DNA of 64,000 bases from Arthrobacter citreus (GTDB lineage Bacteria; Actinomycetota; Actinomycetes; Actinomycetales; Micrococcaceae), in NCBI RefSeq assembly GCF_038405225.1, contig NZ_CP151657.1:682001-746000 (forward strand). The letters are read 5' to 3'. The position numbers and the translations under genes were made by a program. The notes beneath the pieces are model-generated. The model saw only the letters and a program-made list of their open reading frames with translations. It did no database searches and was not told the origin of the DNA. Positions 15,912 to 25,837 of this stretch are shown one piece after another (position 1 is the first letter of the stretch; each line of letters opens with the position of its first letter).

Positions 15912-17024
15912 CTACTGAAGAGAAGGGGCCGCTGATGCATGCGGTGCCGCATTACGGGCCGCTTCCACCCGTGCGGCGTGCGTCGGACCTTCTGGAACAT
16001 CGGCCGGGCGGCGGGAATCGAGCTCGCGCCGCAGCTCAGGCAGCACGTATTCGCCGAAGAGATCCAGCTGCTCCAGGACGGTCTTCAGGGGCAGGCCGGC
16101 ATGGTCGATCAGGAAGAGCTGGCGCTGGTAGTCGCCGAAGTACTCCTGGAAGGAGAGCGTTTTTTCCAGGACTTCCTGCGGGCTGCCGACGGTCAGCGGC
16201 GTCTGCGCGGTGAAGTCCTCCATGGTGGGGCCGTGGCCGTACACCGGGGCGTTGTCGAAGTACGGACGGAATTCATTCACCGCGTCCTGAGAGTTACGCC
16301 GCATGAAGAACTGACCGCCCAAGCCAACAATCGCCTGGTCCGCGCGGCCGTGGCCGTAGTGCTCGTAGCGTTCGCGGTAGAGGCTGATGAGCTGCATGTA
16401 GTGCTCCTTCGGCCAGAAGATGTTGTTGGCAAAAAAGCCGTCGCCGAAGTAAGCGGCAATCTCAGCGACCTGGGGCGTGCGGATGGATCCGTGCCACACA
16501 AAGGGGGCGACGCCGTCGAGCGGGCGCGGCGTGGACGTGAAGTTGTGCAGCGGGGTGCGGAACTTCCCCTCCCAGTTCACGGTGTCCTTGTCCCACAGCT
16601 GGCGGAGCAGGTTGTAGTTTTCCACGGTCAGCTCCACCGAGTCCTGCATGTTCTTCCCGAACCAGGGGTAAACGGGCGCAGTGTTTCCGCGGCCCAGGAC
16701 CAGGTCAACGCGGCCGTCGGCGAGGTGCTGCAGCATGGCAAAGTCCTCGGCAATTTTCACCGGATCATTGGTGGTGATCAGCGTGGTGGCTGTGGAGAGG
16801 ATAATCCGCTCGGTCTGCGCGGCAATGTAGCCCAGCAGGGTGGTGGGGGAGCTGGCATAGAACGGCGGATTGTGGTGCTCGCCGGTCGCGTAAACGTCCA
16901 TGCCAATCTCTTCGACCTTCTTGGCAATGGCCACAGCCGACTTGATCCGCTCACCTTCAGTGGGGATCCGCCCGGTGACGGGATCGCGGGTGATGTCGCT
17001 GACGCTGAATACGCCGATCTGCAT
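15912..17024 (-). CDS. Luciferase-like monooxygenase, FMN-dependent, CE1758-type
   Basis: A 370-residue bacterial-luciferase-fold enzyme. The N-terminus MQIGVFSVSDITRDPVTGR and ATGEHHNPPF, LGRGNTAPVYPWFG are characteristic of the subgroup I know as CE1758. Such enzymes use reduced flavin and O2 on an unknown substrate. The ATG at 17024 has GGAGG 6 nt upstream; an in-frame ATG at 17087 lies inside the proposed operator and is rejected. It is the first gene of the LLM-MarR-SDR operon, so it is probably the regulated catabolic or detoxifying activity. Confidence 0.87.
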   Translation of the reverse strand: MQIGVFSVSDITRDPVTGRIPTEGERIKSAVAIAKKVEEIGMDVYATGEHHNPPFYASSPTTLLGYIAAQTERIILSTATTLITTNDPVKIAEDFAMLQHLADGRVDLVLGRGNTAPVYPWFGKNMQDSVELTVENYNLLRQLWDKDTVNWEGKFRTPLHNFTSTPRPLDGVAPFVWHGSIRTPQVAEIAAYFGDGFFANNIFWPKEHYMQLISLYRERYEHYGHGRADQAIVGLGGQFFMRRNSQDAVNEFRPYFDNAPVYGHGPTMEDFTAQTPLTVGSPQEVLEKTLSFQEYFGDYQRQLFLIDHAGLPLKTVLEQLDLFGEYVLPELRRELDSRRPADVPEGPTHAARVEAARNAAPHASAAPSLQ

Positions 17025-17072
17025 GGTGTCCTCCAATGATTTGCCGGCCGCGGCCGAACTGCCTGCACTAAG

Positions 17073-17090
17073 TATATGCATTTGCATGTA
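17073..17090. promoter_or_regulatory. Probable MarR operator
   Basis: TATATGCA-TT-TGCATGTA, an 18-bp palindrome with one mismatched pair, 49 bp upstream of the luciferase-like gene. Size and symmetry match MarR-family sites, and the operon encodes a MarR protein. Confidence 0.6.
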
Positions 17091-17149
17091 CTACCGGTAA
17101 CTCCGGTCCGCAGGTAATCATTCCCGGCACACATTCAGCGGCCGGTGCA

Positions 17150-17195
17150 CAGGCCCGCGCCCGGACCCGTGCGCGGCACGCAGGCCCGCGCCCGG
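17150..17195. repeat. Two direct 15-bp GC-rich repeats
   Basis: CAGGCCCGCGCCCGG at 17150-17164 and again at 17181-17195, period 31, ending exactly at the RND gene's stop codon. Probably a small local duplication downstream of the pump gene. Confidence 0.8.
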
Positions 17196-20100
17196 TCAGA
17201 CTCGTGCCGGGCCAGCCTCCGCCCCGGCCTCCCCGGCCGGCGGCCGGTCCGCAGCGTGCCGGCGGCGGCCTGCCCGCTTTTCCCGCGAGCCCTCCACCAG
17301 CCGGTACAGCACCGGAACCAGGATCAGGGTCAGCACCGTGGAGGACACCAGCCCGCCGATCACCACAATGGCCAGCGGCCGGGAGATGAAGCCGCCTTCA
17401 CCGGTGACACCGAGGGCCATCGGAGTGAGGGCAAACACTGTGGCGAGTGCGGTCATCAGGATGGGCCGCAGCCGCTGCCGGGCGCCGCGCATGATGGCGT
17501 CGGCCACGTTCATGGCGGGCCGGCCATCGTGCGGGCGCCGGTACTGGTTGATCAGGTCCACCAGCACAATGGCGTTGGTGACCACAATCCCGACCAGCAT
17601 CAGCATCCCCACCAGGGACGGAAGGCCCAGCGGCACCCCGGTGACCAGCAGGAGCAGGATGGCCCCGGTGGCGGCAAAGGGAACGGATACGAGCAGGATC
17701 AGCGGCTGGATCAGCGACTTGAAGGTGGCCACCATGATCACGTACACAATGGCGATCGCCGCCAGCAGGGCCAGGCCCAGCTGGGTGAAGGACTCGTTCT
17801 GCTGGGTGGCGGCACCGGACAGGGTTGCGGTGACGCTGGCCGGCAGATCCAACTGATCGAGTTCCGCCTGCACCTCGGTGATGGCCGCCCCCAGGTTGTC
17901 GCCCGCGGGGGCCACGGAGACGACGGCGGTGCGCTCGCCGCCGGAGGATGAGATCGACGTCGGGACATCCACTTCCTGGACCGTGGCCAGGGAACTCAGC
18001 GGCACCGTGCCTGAACCGGCCGGCACCGGGACCGCGCTCAGCTGCTCGACGCTGGTGATCGGTGTTCCCTCGCCGATCAGCACCGGGAAGTCATCGGTGC
18101 CAATCCGGATGGTTCCGCCCGGCAGCGGGCTGAGGGTGGAGGCCACCAGTCCTGCGATCTGCTGCTCGTTCAAGCCGGCGGCCACGGCCTTGGCGCGGTC
18201 AATGGAAATCTGGACCACGGGGGAGGAGGAGGAAAGGTTGCTGGTGACCTCGCCGGCGGAAGGCAGCTCGGACATGGCCTCCACCAGCTGATCGGCGGCC
18301 GGCTGCAGGTCGTTCGGGTCCCCGGCGGAGAGGCTGATGTCCACGGTGTTGGAGGTGCCGAAGCCGCCGCCGGTGGTTCCCAGCGTGACGTTCCCGGCGT
18401 CGTCGTCCAGGTTGTCCAGTTCCCGGCTCACGGTTTCCCGCAGTGCCACCTGGTCCACGCCGGGTTCGGTGATCACGGTGAAGGAAGCCACCGCGGACCC
18501 GCCGGCGGTAAACGCGGCAAAGCCGGAGCTCGAGGTGCCCATGGTGACCTGAACGTCCTTCACGCCCTCGGTGCCGCCGAGCACCTCCTCCACTTGTTCG
18601 GCGGCGGCGGACGTGGTTTCCAGCGATGTGCCCGGCGGCATTTCCTGCCGCACGCTGAACGTGTTCTGCCCGGTGTCCCCGAGGAGATTGGTCTGCAGCA
18701 GCGGGGTCATGGCCGCGGTGCCGACCAGCACGATAAGTCCGGCGGCCAGGGTGTAGACGGGATGACGCTGGGTGCCGCGCAGGATCGGCAGGTACCCGCG
18801 CTGCAGCAGCGTCCGGGACTCTTTGGCTTCCACCTCGGCCCGGTATGCGGCGGGATCTGCCACCGGCTGGGAGGACTTCAGGAACCAGTACGCCAGCACC
18901 GGCACAATCGTCAGCGACACCAGCAGCGATGCGAGCAGGGCCAGCGACGTGGTGATCGCGAACGGCCGGAACAGCTCACCGGACAAACCGCCCACAAAGG
19001 CGATCGGCGCAAACACGGCAACGGTGGTGAGCGTGGAAGCGGTGATGGCGCCGGCCACTTCGCGGACGGCGGTCAGGATGGCGGTGCGCTTGTCCGTGCC
19101 GTAGCCCAGGTGCCGCTTGATGTTTTCGATAACCACGATCGAGTCGTCCACCACGCGGCCGATCGCGATGGTCAGGGCGCCCAGGGTCAGGATGTTCAAG
19201 GAGTATCCAAACGCCAGCAGCCCGATGAACGTCACCAGCAGGGACAGCGGGATGGACACGGCGGTGACCAGCGTGGACCGCACCGAGAGCAGGAACACCA
19301 GGATGACCAGGACGGCGAAGCCCAGGCCCAGGATGCCTTCGGTGGTGAGGTTGGAGATGGATTCCTCAATGAAGGGAGCCTGATCGAAGACCACGGTGAA
19401 CATTGCCCCGTTGCCCAGCTCGTCCTGCAGCGACGGCAGCAGATCCAGGACCTCGTGCGAGATGCCCACGGTGTCACCGGCGGGTGTCTTGGTGATGGAG
19501 ACAGCGAGCGTGGGCTCCCCGTTGGTGCGGGTGATCGACGTGTTTTCGTCCTCAGTGATGTCCACGGAGGCGACGTCGCCAATGGTCACGGGGGCGCCGT
19601 CGTTCCCGCGTCCGCCGGAATCCCGGGAGGACTCCACCGGCAGTGCCGAGATTTTGTCCAAGCTGTCCAGCGGGCTGCCGACCTGGATGGGCAGGGACCG
19701 GGTGTCTTCGGAAACGGTGCCGGCCGGCACAAGGGCGCCACTGTTTTCCAGGGCCTCGGAAATGGCCGACGGCGAGACGCCCAGCGAAGCCAGAGCGGCC
19801 TGATCGGGCAGAATCGTGATGCTGCGGGTGGAGCCGCCGGTGACTTCGGCGGTCCGGACCCCTTCGATCTTCTGCAGCCGCGGAACGGTGAGCCGCTGCA
19901 GGTCGGCGTTGAGCTCGGCCAGCGGCTGGTCCGAGGACACGGCCAGGTACACAATCGGGAAGTCGCTGATGCTGCCGGCCAGGGACTGCGGATTGGTGTC
20001 CTCGGGCAGTAGCTGCCGGGCATTGGAGATGGCCCGATCCACCTGCCCGCGGGCACGGTCCAAATCGGTGCCGTAGGCAAAGGTCAGGTTGATGGTGGAG

Positions 20101-20366
20101 ATGGAGTTCCGGGACGTGGCAGAGGAGGACTCCAGGCCCTCGACGGCGGTCAGGGCACCTTCCAGCGGTTCGCTGACCTGCTTGTCCACCACCTCCGGCG
20201 ACGCGCCGGGCAGCGCCGTGATCACGGTGATCTGCGGAAACTCCAGCGACGGAATGAGCTCCTGCTTCAGGGATCCCATGGAGATCACCCCGAAGACGGC
20301 AATGAACACAGTGATCAGGGCAATGAGCGCCCGGTTGGAGAGGGAAAACTTGGCCAAACGGTCCAT
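17196..20366 (-). CDS. RND efflux transporter, HAE1/AcrB type (SwrC-like)
   Basis: A 1056-residue pump with the two-fold RND layout: helix 1 (NRALIALITVFIAVFGVIS), a large porter loop, helices 2-6, a second porter loop and helices 8-12. In helix 4, IGRVVDDSIVVIENI holds the paired Asp residues of the proton relay. Sequence features match the HAE1 (hydrophobe/amphiphile) branch, which is common in Gram-negatives; Gram-positive examples such as Bacillus SwrC/YerP act without an outer-membrane channel. No membrane-fusion partner or regulator adjoins it. The start is ATG at 20366 with an AAGGCAGG upstream. It is rather well isolated, with a hairpin separating it from mqo. Confidence 0.92.
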   Translation of the reverse strand: MDRLAKFSLSNRALIALITVFIAVFGVISMGSLKQELIPSLEFPQITVITALPGASPEVVDKQVSEPLEGALTAVEGLESSSATSRNSISTINLTFAYGTDLDRARGQVDRAISNARQLLPEDTNPQSLAGSISDFPIVYLAVSSDQPLAELNADLQRLTVPRLQKIEGVRTAEVTGGSTRSITILPDQAALASLGVSPSAISEALENSGALVPAGTVSEDTRSLPIQVGSPLDSLDKISALPVESSRDSGGRGNDGAPVTIGDVASVDITEDENTSITRTNGEPTLAVSITKTPAGDTVGISHEVLDLLPSLQDELGNGAMFTVVFDQAPFIEESISNLTTEGILGLGFAVLVILVFLLSVRSTLVTAVSIPLSLLVTFIGLLAFGYSLNILTLGALTIAIGRVVDDSIVVIENIKRHLGYGTDKRTAILTAVREVAGAITASTLTTVAVFAPIAFVGGLSGELFRPFAITTSLALLASLLVSLTIVPVLAYWFLKSSQPVADPAAYRAEVEAKESRTLLQRGYLPILRGTQRHPVYTLAAGLIVLVGTAAMTPLLQTNLLGDTGQNTFSVRQEMPPGTSLETTSAAAEQVEEVLGGTEGVKDVQVTMGTSSSGFAAFTAGGSAVASFTVITEPGVDQVALRETVSRELDNLDDDAGNVTLGTTGGGFGTSNTVDISLSAGDPNDLQPAADQLVEAMSELPSAGEVTSNLSSSSPVVQISIDRAKAVAAGLNEQQIAGLVASTLSPLPGGTIRIGTDDFPVLIGEGTPITSVEQLSAVPVPAGSGTVPLSSLATVQEVDVPTSISSSGGERTAVVSVAPAGDNLGAAITEVQAELDQLDLPASVTATLSGAATQQNESFTQLGLALLAAIAIVYVIMVATFKSLIQPLILLVSVPFAATGAILLLLVTGVPLGLPSLVGMLMLVGIVVTNAIVLVDLINQYRRPHDGRPAMNVADAIMRGARQRLRPILMTALATVFALTPMALGVTGEGGFISRPLAIVVIGGLVSSTVLTLILVPVLYRLVEGSREKRAGRRRHAADRPPAGEAGAEAGPARV

Positions 20367-20443
20367 GAGCCTGCCTTCGGAAGGGCTGAACTATCGCATT
20401 TCGGCAAAACATCCCGGAAAACCCGGTTCCGGTACTTAACGTT

Positions 20444-20484
20444 CGTTGGACCGGGCCGACCGGATGGGTCAGCCCGGTCCAACG
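20444..20484. terminator. Hairpin between mqo and the RND gene
   Basis: Perfect 13-bp stem CGTTGGACCGGGC / GCCCGGTCCAACG extended by GAC/GTC. It follows mqo on the minus strand, but the T-run (TTTTTT at 20492-20497) is on the plus strand, so as an mqo terminator it is unusual. Confidence 0.6.
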
Positions 20485-20514
20485 GGTGAAACTTTTTTCG
20501 GAGTGTGCCTGCGG

Positions 20515-22011
20515 TCAGCTCAGGCCGAGGACACGGTCGGTGTCCTTGGTGATTTCTTCCAGCAGCGACTCATTCTCGTTGAGCTTGACGCCGTAGCCCG
20601 GGATCATGTCCTTGAGCTTGGGCTCCCAGCCGGCAAATTCGGCGGGGAAGCAGCGCTTGAGCAGGTTCACCATGATGGGCGGGGCGGTGGAGGCACCCGG
20701 GGATGCGCCCAGCAGGGCGCCGATGGAGCCGTCGGCTCCGGTGATGAGCTCGGTGCCGAACTGCAGCACGCCGCCCTTCTTCGGGTCCTTCTTGATGACC
20801 TGCACGCGCTGGCCTGCGGTGATCAGTTCCCAGCCGTCGGTCACAGCACCCGGCATGAATTCCCGCAGTGCCGCCGTCTTGCCCTCGCGGGTCTTCAGAA
20901 CTTCGGTAACCAAATATTTCACCAGTGACATGTTGTCCTTGGCCACGGCCAGCATCGGCACCAGGTTGTCCGGGCGGACGGAGCCGGGCAGGTCCAGGAA
21001 GGAACCACCCTTGAGGAACTTCGGGGAGAAGCCGCCGTACGGGCCGAACAGCAGCGAACGCTTGCCGTTGACGAATCGGGTGTCCAGGTGCGGAACGGAC
21101 ATGGGCGGGGCACCCACCGAGGCCTGGCCGTACACCTTGGCGTTGTGGCGGGCGATGATCGACTCATCGGTGGAGCGCAGGAACTGGCCGGAGACGGGGA
21201 AGCCACCAAAACCCTTGCCTTCGGGGATGCCGGAAGCCTGGAGCAGGTGCAGGGCGCCGCCGCCGCCGCCAACGAAGACGAAGCGGGCGGAAACCGTCCG
21301 GGTCTGTCCGGTGGCGCGGTTCTTGACCTTGACGTCCCAGCCTCCGTTGGAGGAACGGGAAACGTTGTTGACCTCGTGGCCAAAGTTCATTTCCACGCCG
21401 TTGTTACCCAGGTACCCGGTGAGCTCACGGGTCAGGGCGCCGAAGTCGACGTCGGTGCCGCCGACCACGCGGGACGCGGCAACGCGCTGCGAGGGATCGC
21501 GGCCTTCCATGATCAGCGGAGCCCATTCGGCCAGCTGGGCGTGGTCCTCGGAGAACTCCATGGTCTTGAACAGCGGCTGCGCGCTCAGCGACTCGTACCG
21601 GCGGCGCAGGTACTCGGAGTGCGCGTCACCCCAAACGAAGCTCATGTGCGGCAGCGGGTTGACGAAGTTGTTCGAGATGTGCCCGGAGGAGATCATGTGG
21701 GCCCAGAACTGCCGGGTGACCTGGAACTGTTCGTTGATGCCCACGGCCTTGGCCGGGTCAACGGAGCCGTCGGGTCCGGCTGGGCTGTAGTTCAGCTCGC
21801 AGAGCGCGGCGTGGCCGGTCCCGGCATTGTTCCAGGGGTCCGAGCTTTCCAAGCCTGCGCGGTCGAGGCGCTCAAACAGGGAAATGTCCCAGTCCGGCGC
21901 GAGCTGCTTCAGGAACGCCCCGAGGGTCGCGCTCATGATGCCGCCGCCGATCAGCAGTACATCGGTCTTTGTTGCGGACGTGTCCGCGGGGCTATTAGCA
22001 GTCAACTTCAT
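20515..22011 (-). CDS. mqo: Malate:quinone oxidoreductase
   Basis: A 498-residue FAD-dependent enzyme oxidising malate to oxaloacetate and passing electrons to the quinone pool at the inner face of the membrane. [15 protein letters not shown] is the dinucleotide motif; [21 protein letters not shown] and [11 protein letters not shown] are diagnostic of Mqo. The length is the usual one (about 490-500). The ATG at 22011 has GGAG closely upstream. It is monocistronic. Confidence 0.96.
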   Translation of the reverse strand: MKLTANSPADTSATKTDVLLIGGGIMSATLGAFLKQLAPDWDISLFERLDRAGLESSDPWNNAGTGHAALCELNYSPAGPDGSVDPAKAVGINEQFQVTRQFWAHMISSGHISNNFVNPLPHMSFVWGDAHSEYLRRRYESLSAQPLFKTMEFSEDHAQLAEWAPLIMEGRDPSQRVAASRVVGGTDVDFGALTRELTGYLGNNGVEMNFGHEVNNVSRSSNGGWDVKVKNRATGQTRTVSARFVFVGGGGGALHLLQASGIPEGKGFGGFPVSGQFLRSTDESIIARHNAKVYGQASVGAPPMSVPHLDTRFVNGKRSLLFGPYGGFSPKFLKGGSFLDLPGSVRPDNLVPMLAVAKDNMSLVKYLVTEVLKTREGKTAALREFMPGAVTDGWELITAGQRVQVIKKDPKKGGVLQFGTELITGADGSIGALLGASPGASTAPPIMVNLLKRCFPAEFAGWEPKLKDMIPGYGVKLNENESLLEEITKDTDRVLGLS

Positions 22012-22108
22012 ATCTCCAGTCGCGAGGGCGCTAGCTCTAGAAGCGTATCGCTCCGGGGGCCCTTACTAAAATCACCTCTTGCCCGCCGGAGCACCGGACT
22101 GCGGGTAG

Positions 22109-23785
22109 TTACTGTTCCCGGAGCTCGATCCGGTTGAAGACCTCGTTGAGCAGGGGGGAGGTGGGGTAGGCCGCAACCCGGGGGGACAGCGCCAGCGCCG
22201 AGATGGGGAACGCCAGCGGAACAGCCGGCACGCGGGTGGAGATGCGGTCGCTGATGGCTGTATATGCTTCAGTCTGCTCGGGTCCGGATTCCAGCGTGCG
22301 GGCACGGTCGATCTTGCTCAGCAGCTGGGCGTCGTCGTACGCGAATTCCTCGGTGTAGCTGCCAAAGAGGCTTCCCACGAAGTTGTCAGGGTCGTCGTAG
22401 GTGCCGCTGATACCGAACAGGTGCAGGGCGCGGTCGCCGCTGCGCTGCACGCTCTGCACGTAGTCGTCGGACCATTCCACCGGCACCGGCTTGATGTTCA
22501 GGCCCGCGGCCGTGAGCTGCCGGCTGAGCTCGGCGTAGACGCGCTCCGGCGTCGGCAGGTAGGCGCGGGTGACATGGCGGGGATAATGGAAGGGCAGCTC
22601 GGCGCCGTCGTAGCCGGCTTCCTTGAGCAGTTCCGCGGCCCGTTCCGGATCGTAGCCGTAGCTGGTCACGGAGCCTGAGCTGACGCCGAGTTTTTCGGGC
22701 ACAAACTGGTTGGCCTGCTTGGTGCCGTTCAGGAACAGGCCGTCCAGCAGGGCATCCTTGTCAATGGCGTGCGCAATGGCCTGGCGCATTTTGATGTTGT
22801 CCAGGCCGGGGAAGGCCTGGTTGATGCCCAAGTACATGATCGAGTAGGGGTCGCGCTGCAGGATCTGCATGCCGTTGCGGGCCAGATCATCCACATCGGA
22901 CACGGTGACCAGGTCATAGCCGTCCACCTCGCCGGATTTCAGCGCGCGCAGCCGGCTGGCCGGGCTGGTCATCACCTTGAAGACAATGGCGGCAGTCTGG
23001 CCGCGTTCGCCCCAGTAATCCGGGTACGAGGCCAGGCGCACCTCGTCGCCTTCCCAGGACTCCAGGACGAAGGGGCCGGTACCCACCGGATGCGATGCAT
23101 ACTCGGACATCTTCTGCCCGTCCCTGTCCCCGTTCAGGGCATCGGCGCTGAACCGCTGCAGGGCTGCGGGGGAGGACATCGCAAACTCCGGCGAGGCCAG
23201 CGCGGGAATGAACGCGGCAAGGCGGGTTGCCAGTTCGATGCTGACCGTGTGCTCGTCCACGGCGGTGCTGGATTTGTAGACCGCGAGGGCGGGACTGTCC
23301 GAATATGCGTTGAAGACAGCCTCGTAGGCCAGATGTCCGGACCCGCGGGCCGACGCCGGCAGGTTGAACCAGCGGTCAAAATTGGCACAGACAGCGGCGG
23401 CGTTGAAGGGCTCGCCGTCGTGGAACGTCACGCCCCGGCGCAGCTTGAAGGTGTAGGTCCGGCCGTCTTCGGACTGGGTCCAGCTTTCGGCCAGCAGGGG
23501 AGTGGGAGCGGAGGTCAGGGGGTCGACGCCGACCAGCCCCTCCAGGATCTGCCGGGTGATGCGGTGGCTTTCCGTATCCGTGACCAGCGCGGGATCCAGG
23601 CCCGCCGGGCGGGCAGCAGTGGCGAAGGTGAAGGTGGCGTTGGGGGTGCTGGGGGTTCCGGACGCGGAACCGGACGGGGTGAGTTCGCCGTCGGGTTCAG
23701 TGGCGGTGCATCCGGCGATGGCCAGTGCGCCGAGCAGTGCACCGGCCCGTAGGAAGGAGCGGCGGCCGATGCCGGAATCTGTCAC
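22109..23785 (-). CDS. Oligopeptide/dipeptide ABC transporter substrate-binding lipoprotein 1
   Basis: A 558-residue family 5 solute-binding protein. The N-terminus GRRSFLRAG followed by ALAIAGC suggests Tat export and lipidation of the Cys. The binding-protein signature is LTYTF-like (GRTYTFKLRRGVTFHDGEPF). It is a clear paralogue of the second binding protein (27880-29577): both share FDRW, AVCANFDRW and GTIDGYDLV/GEVDGYDLV stretches. It is transcribed divergently from the double ATPase. GGAGGAG precedes the GTG start. It probably gives the one transporter a second specificity. Confidence 0.88.
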   Translation of the reverse strand: MTDSGIGRRSFLRAGALLGALAIAGCTATEPDGELTPSGSASGTPSTPNATFTFATAARPAGLDPALVTDTESHRITRQILEGLVGVDPLTSAPTPLLAESWTQSEDGRTYTFKLRRGVTFHDGEPFNAAAVCANFDRWFNLPASARGSGHLAYEAVFNAYSDSPALAVYKSSTAVDEHTVSIELATRLAAFIPALASPEFAMSSPAALQRFSADALNGDRDGQKMSEYASHPVGTGPFVLESWEGDEVRLASYPDYWGERGQTAAIVFKVMTSPASRLRALKSGEVDGYDLVTVSDVDDLARNGMQILQRDPYSIMYLGINQAFPGLDNIKMRQAIAHAIDKDALLDGLFLNGTKQANQFVPEKLGVSSGSVTSYGYDPERAAELLKEAGYDGAELPFHYPRHVTRAYLPTPERVYAELSRQLTAAGLNIKPVPVEWSDDYVQSVQRSGDRALHLFGISGTYDDPDNFVGSLFGSYTEEFAYDDAQLLSKIDRARTLESGPEQTEAYTAISDRISTRVPAVPLAFPISALALSPRVAAYPTSPLLNEVFNRIELREQ

Positions 23786-23829
23786 AGCTGTTGTTCTCCT
23801 CCGGGACGCTCCATCCCTTTTTTGTCTTG

Positions 23830-23949
23830 CGGTGTTTGTCCTACGGTGTTTGCCGGTGGCATCGCTGCCGGGGCATTTTCCGGACTTTTCGCACGGATAA
23901 CCAGTCTAAATGATTAAAAACTGGTAAAGGCCGGTGAGACACGGCTCAC
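23830..23949. promoter_or_regulatory. Divergent promoter region with repeats and dyads
   Basis: The 195-bp gap between binding protein 1 and the ATPase holds a direct repeat CGGTGTTTG (23830 and 23844), an AT-rich dyad ACCAGT ... ACTGGT (23900-23925) and a second dyad GTGAG ... CTCAC (23934-23949). The arrangement suggests shared regulation of both genes. Confidence 0.35.
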
Positions 23950-23980
23950 ACCAGTGCTCCGAGTAAGGCAGGATAGGGAA

Positions 23981-25762
23981 ATGACTGAAATGAGCCCTGA
24001 CACCCCCCTGCTTGAGGTGACCGATCTCGCGGTTAACTTCCGCACGACCGACGGCGAAGTCCAAGCGGTCAAGAACGCGTCCTTCACGATCGGCAGGGGC
24101 CGGACCCTGGCCATCGTGGGGGAGTCCGGATCGGGTAAGTCCACCACCGCCATGGCCGTTATCGGCCTGCTGCCCGGCAACGGCAAGGTTGCCTCGGGCA
24201 GTATCCGTTTTGACGGAACCGAGCTCGTGGGAATGCCGGAATCCAAGATGCGCGCCATCCGGGGCCGGTCCATCGGCCTCGTGCCGCAGGACCCCATGTC
24301 CAACCTGAACCCGGTCACGAAGATTGGCACCCAGGTGGCCGAAACCCTGCTGGTGCACGGAATGGCCACCTCCAAGGACGTGGACCGCAAAGTCATCGAA
24401 GTTCTCACTGCGGCCGGCCTGCCGGACGCCGCGGAGCGCGCCAAACAGTATCCCCATGAGTTCTCCGGCGGCATGCGCCAGCGCGCCCTGATCGCCATTG
24501 GCCTCGCATGCCGTCCGCGGCTGCTGATCGCCGACGAACCGACATCGGCTCTGGACGTCACCGTCCAGCGGACCATCCTGGACCAGATCGGCAGAATGAC
24601 CGAGGAGCTGGGGACGTCGGTGCTGCTGATTACCCATGATCTGGGTCTGGCCGCCGAGCGCGCCTCCGAGCTGGTGGTGATGCACCGCGGCCTGGTGGTG
24701 GAAACCGGCCCGGCGCGCCAGCTGCTGGAAGACCCGCAGCATCCCTACACCCAGGCCCTGGTGGCGGCCGCCCCCAGCGTGGCGGCGGTGCGGCTGAGCC
24801 CCGGCGCCTACCAGGTCCCCGCGGCGCAGCGGTTGAAACTGGCCGAGGAAGTCTATGCCGAGCACTCCGGCACGGAGGGGCTGGCCGGTGAAGACGCCGC
24901 CGTTCCTGCAGCGGCTGAGGCTGCCGCGGCCGGTACTGAGCCTGGAGCTCCCGGCGTCCCGGATAACATCGTGGAAATCCGCGACCTGACCAAGGTGTTC
25001 AAGATCCGCGGACGCTCCGATGACTTTTACGCGGCACGCAACGTGACCCTGGATATTCCCCGCGGGCGGACCGTGGCGATCGTGGGTGAATCCGGCTCCG
25101 GCAAGACGACCACCGCCCGGATGCTGCTCAAGTTGATTGAACCAACCAGCGGCACCATGACCTTCGACGGAATCGACGTTGGGAGTCTGGAAAAGGGCAA
25201 GCTGCGCGAGTTCCGGCAGCGGGTGCAGCCGATTTTCCAGGATCCATACTCATCGCTGGACCCCATGTTCACCATTGAACGGATCCTCGATGAGCCGCTG
25301 AAAACCTATAAGCGCGGCTCCAAGAGCGAGCGGGCCGCGAGGGTGCGCGAACTGATGGACCAGGTGGCACTGCCGCATTCGATGCTGCGCCGCTATCCCG
25401 CTGAGCTGTCCGGCGGACAGCGCCAGCGGGTTGCCATCGCCAGGGCGCTGGCGCTGAAGCCGGAGCTGATTGTCTGTGACGAGCCGGTGTCGGCGCTGGA
25501 TGTGCTGGTCCAGGCCCAGATCCTGAAACTGCTGGGAGACCTGCAGGCAGAGCTGGGGCTGAGCTACCTTTTCATCTCCCATGACCTGGCCGTGGTCCGG
25601 CTGATTTCGGACTATGTGTGCGTCATGAAGGACGGCGAGCTGGTGGAGGCGGCGTCCTCCGAAGAGGTCTTCTCCAATCCCCGGCACCCATATACGCGCA
25701 AGCTGCTGGCCTCCATTCCGGGCAACGAACTGAACATCGGCGAGGACGAGCTGGCCTCCTGA
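23981..25762 (+). CDS. Fused double ATP-binding protein of an oligopeptide ABC transporter (DppD-DppF type)
   Basis: A 593-residue protein made of two complete nucleotide-binding domains. Walker A appears twice (GESGSGKST at 48-56 and GESGSGKTT at about 368-376), each with its own signature (FSGGMRQRA, LSGGQRQRV) and Walker B (LLIADEPTSALD, LIVCDEPVSALD). An Ala-rich linker joins them. It powers the two permeases encoded convergently downstream. The ATG at 23981 has AGGATAGGG upstream; 23954 would add 9 unlikely residues. The opposite orientation to the permeases is noted as a finding. Confidence 0.93.
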   Translation: MTEMSPDTPLLEVTDLAVNFRTTDGEVQAVKNASFTIGRGRTLAIVGESGSGKSTTAMAVIGLLPGNGKVASGSIRFDGTELVGMPESKMRAIRGRSIGLVPQDPMSNLNPVTKIGTQVAETLLVHGMATSKDVDRKVIEVLTAAGLPDAAERAKQYPHEFSGGMRQRALIAIGLACRPRLLIADEPTSALDVTVQRTILDQIGRMTEELGTSVLLITHDLGLAAERASELVVMHRGLVVETGPARQLLEDPQHPYTQALVAAAPSVAAVRLSPGAYQVPAAQRLKLAEEVYAEHSGTEGLAGEDAAVPAAAEAAAAGTEPGAPGVPDNIVEIRDLTKVFKIRGRSDDFYAARNVTLDIPRGRTVAIVGESGSGKTTTARMLLKLIEPTSGTMTFDGIDVGSLEKGKLREFRQRVQPIFQDPYSSLDPMFTIERILDEPLKTYKRGSKSERAARVRELMDQVALPHSMLRRYPAELSGGQRQRVAIARALALKPELIVCDEPVSALDVLVQAQILKLLGDLQAELGLSYLFISHDLAVVRLISDYVCVMKDGELVEAASSEEVFSNPRHPYTRKLLASIPGNELNIGEDELAS

Positions 25763-25778
25763 CGCCCGGATCCGCAAA

Positions 25779-25816
25779 CAGAAGAGGTGCCGCCCGTTGG
25801 GGCGGCACCACTTCTG
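25779..25816. terminator. Bidirectional terminator
   Basis: GGTGCCGCCC / GGGCGGCACC with loop GTTG, extended by CAGAAG / CTTCTG across one A-A mismatch, between the convergent ATPase and DppC-like genes. Confidence 0.85.
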
Positions 25817-25837
25817 CGTTGTGGCCGGTTGGTCCGG

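Noticed and set aside
18594-20012. Plus-strand frame of 472 residues opposite the RND gene
   Set aside because: His/Gln/Gly-rich shadow of a membrane protein gene.
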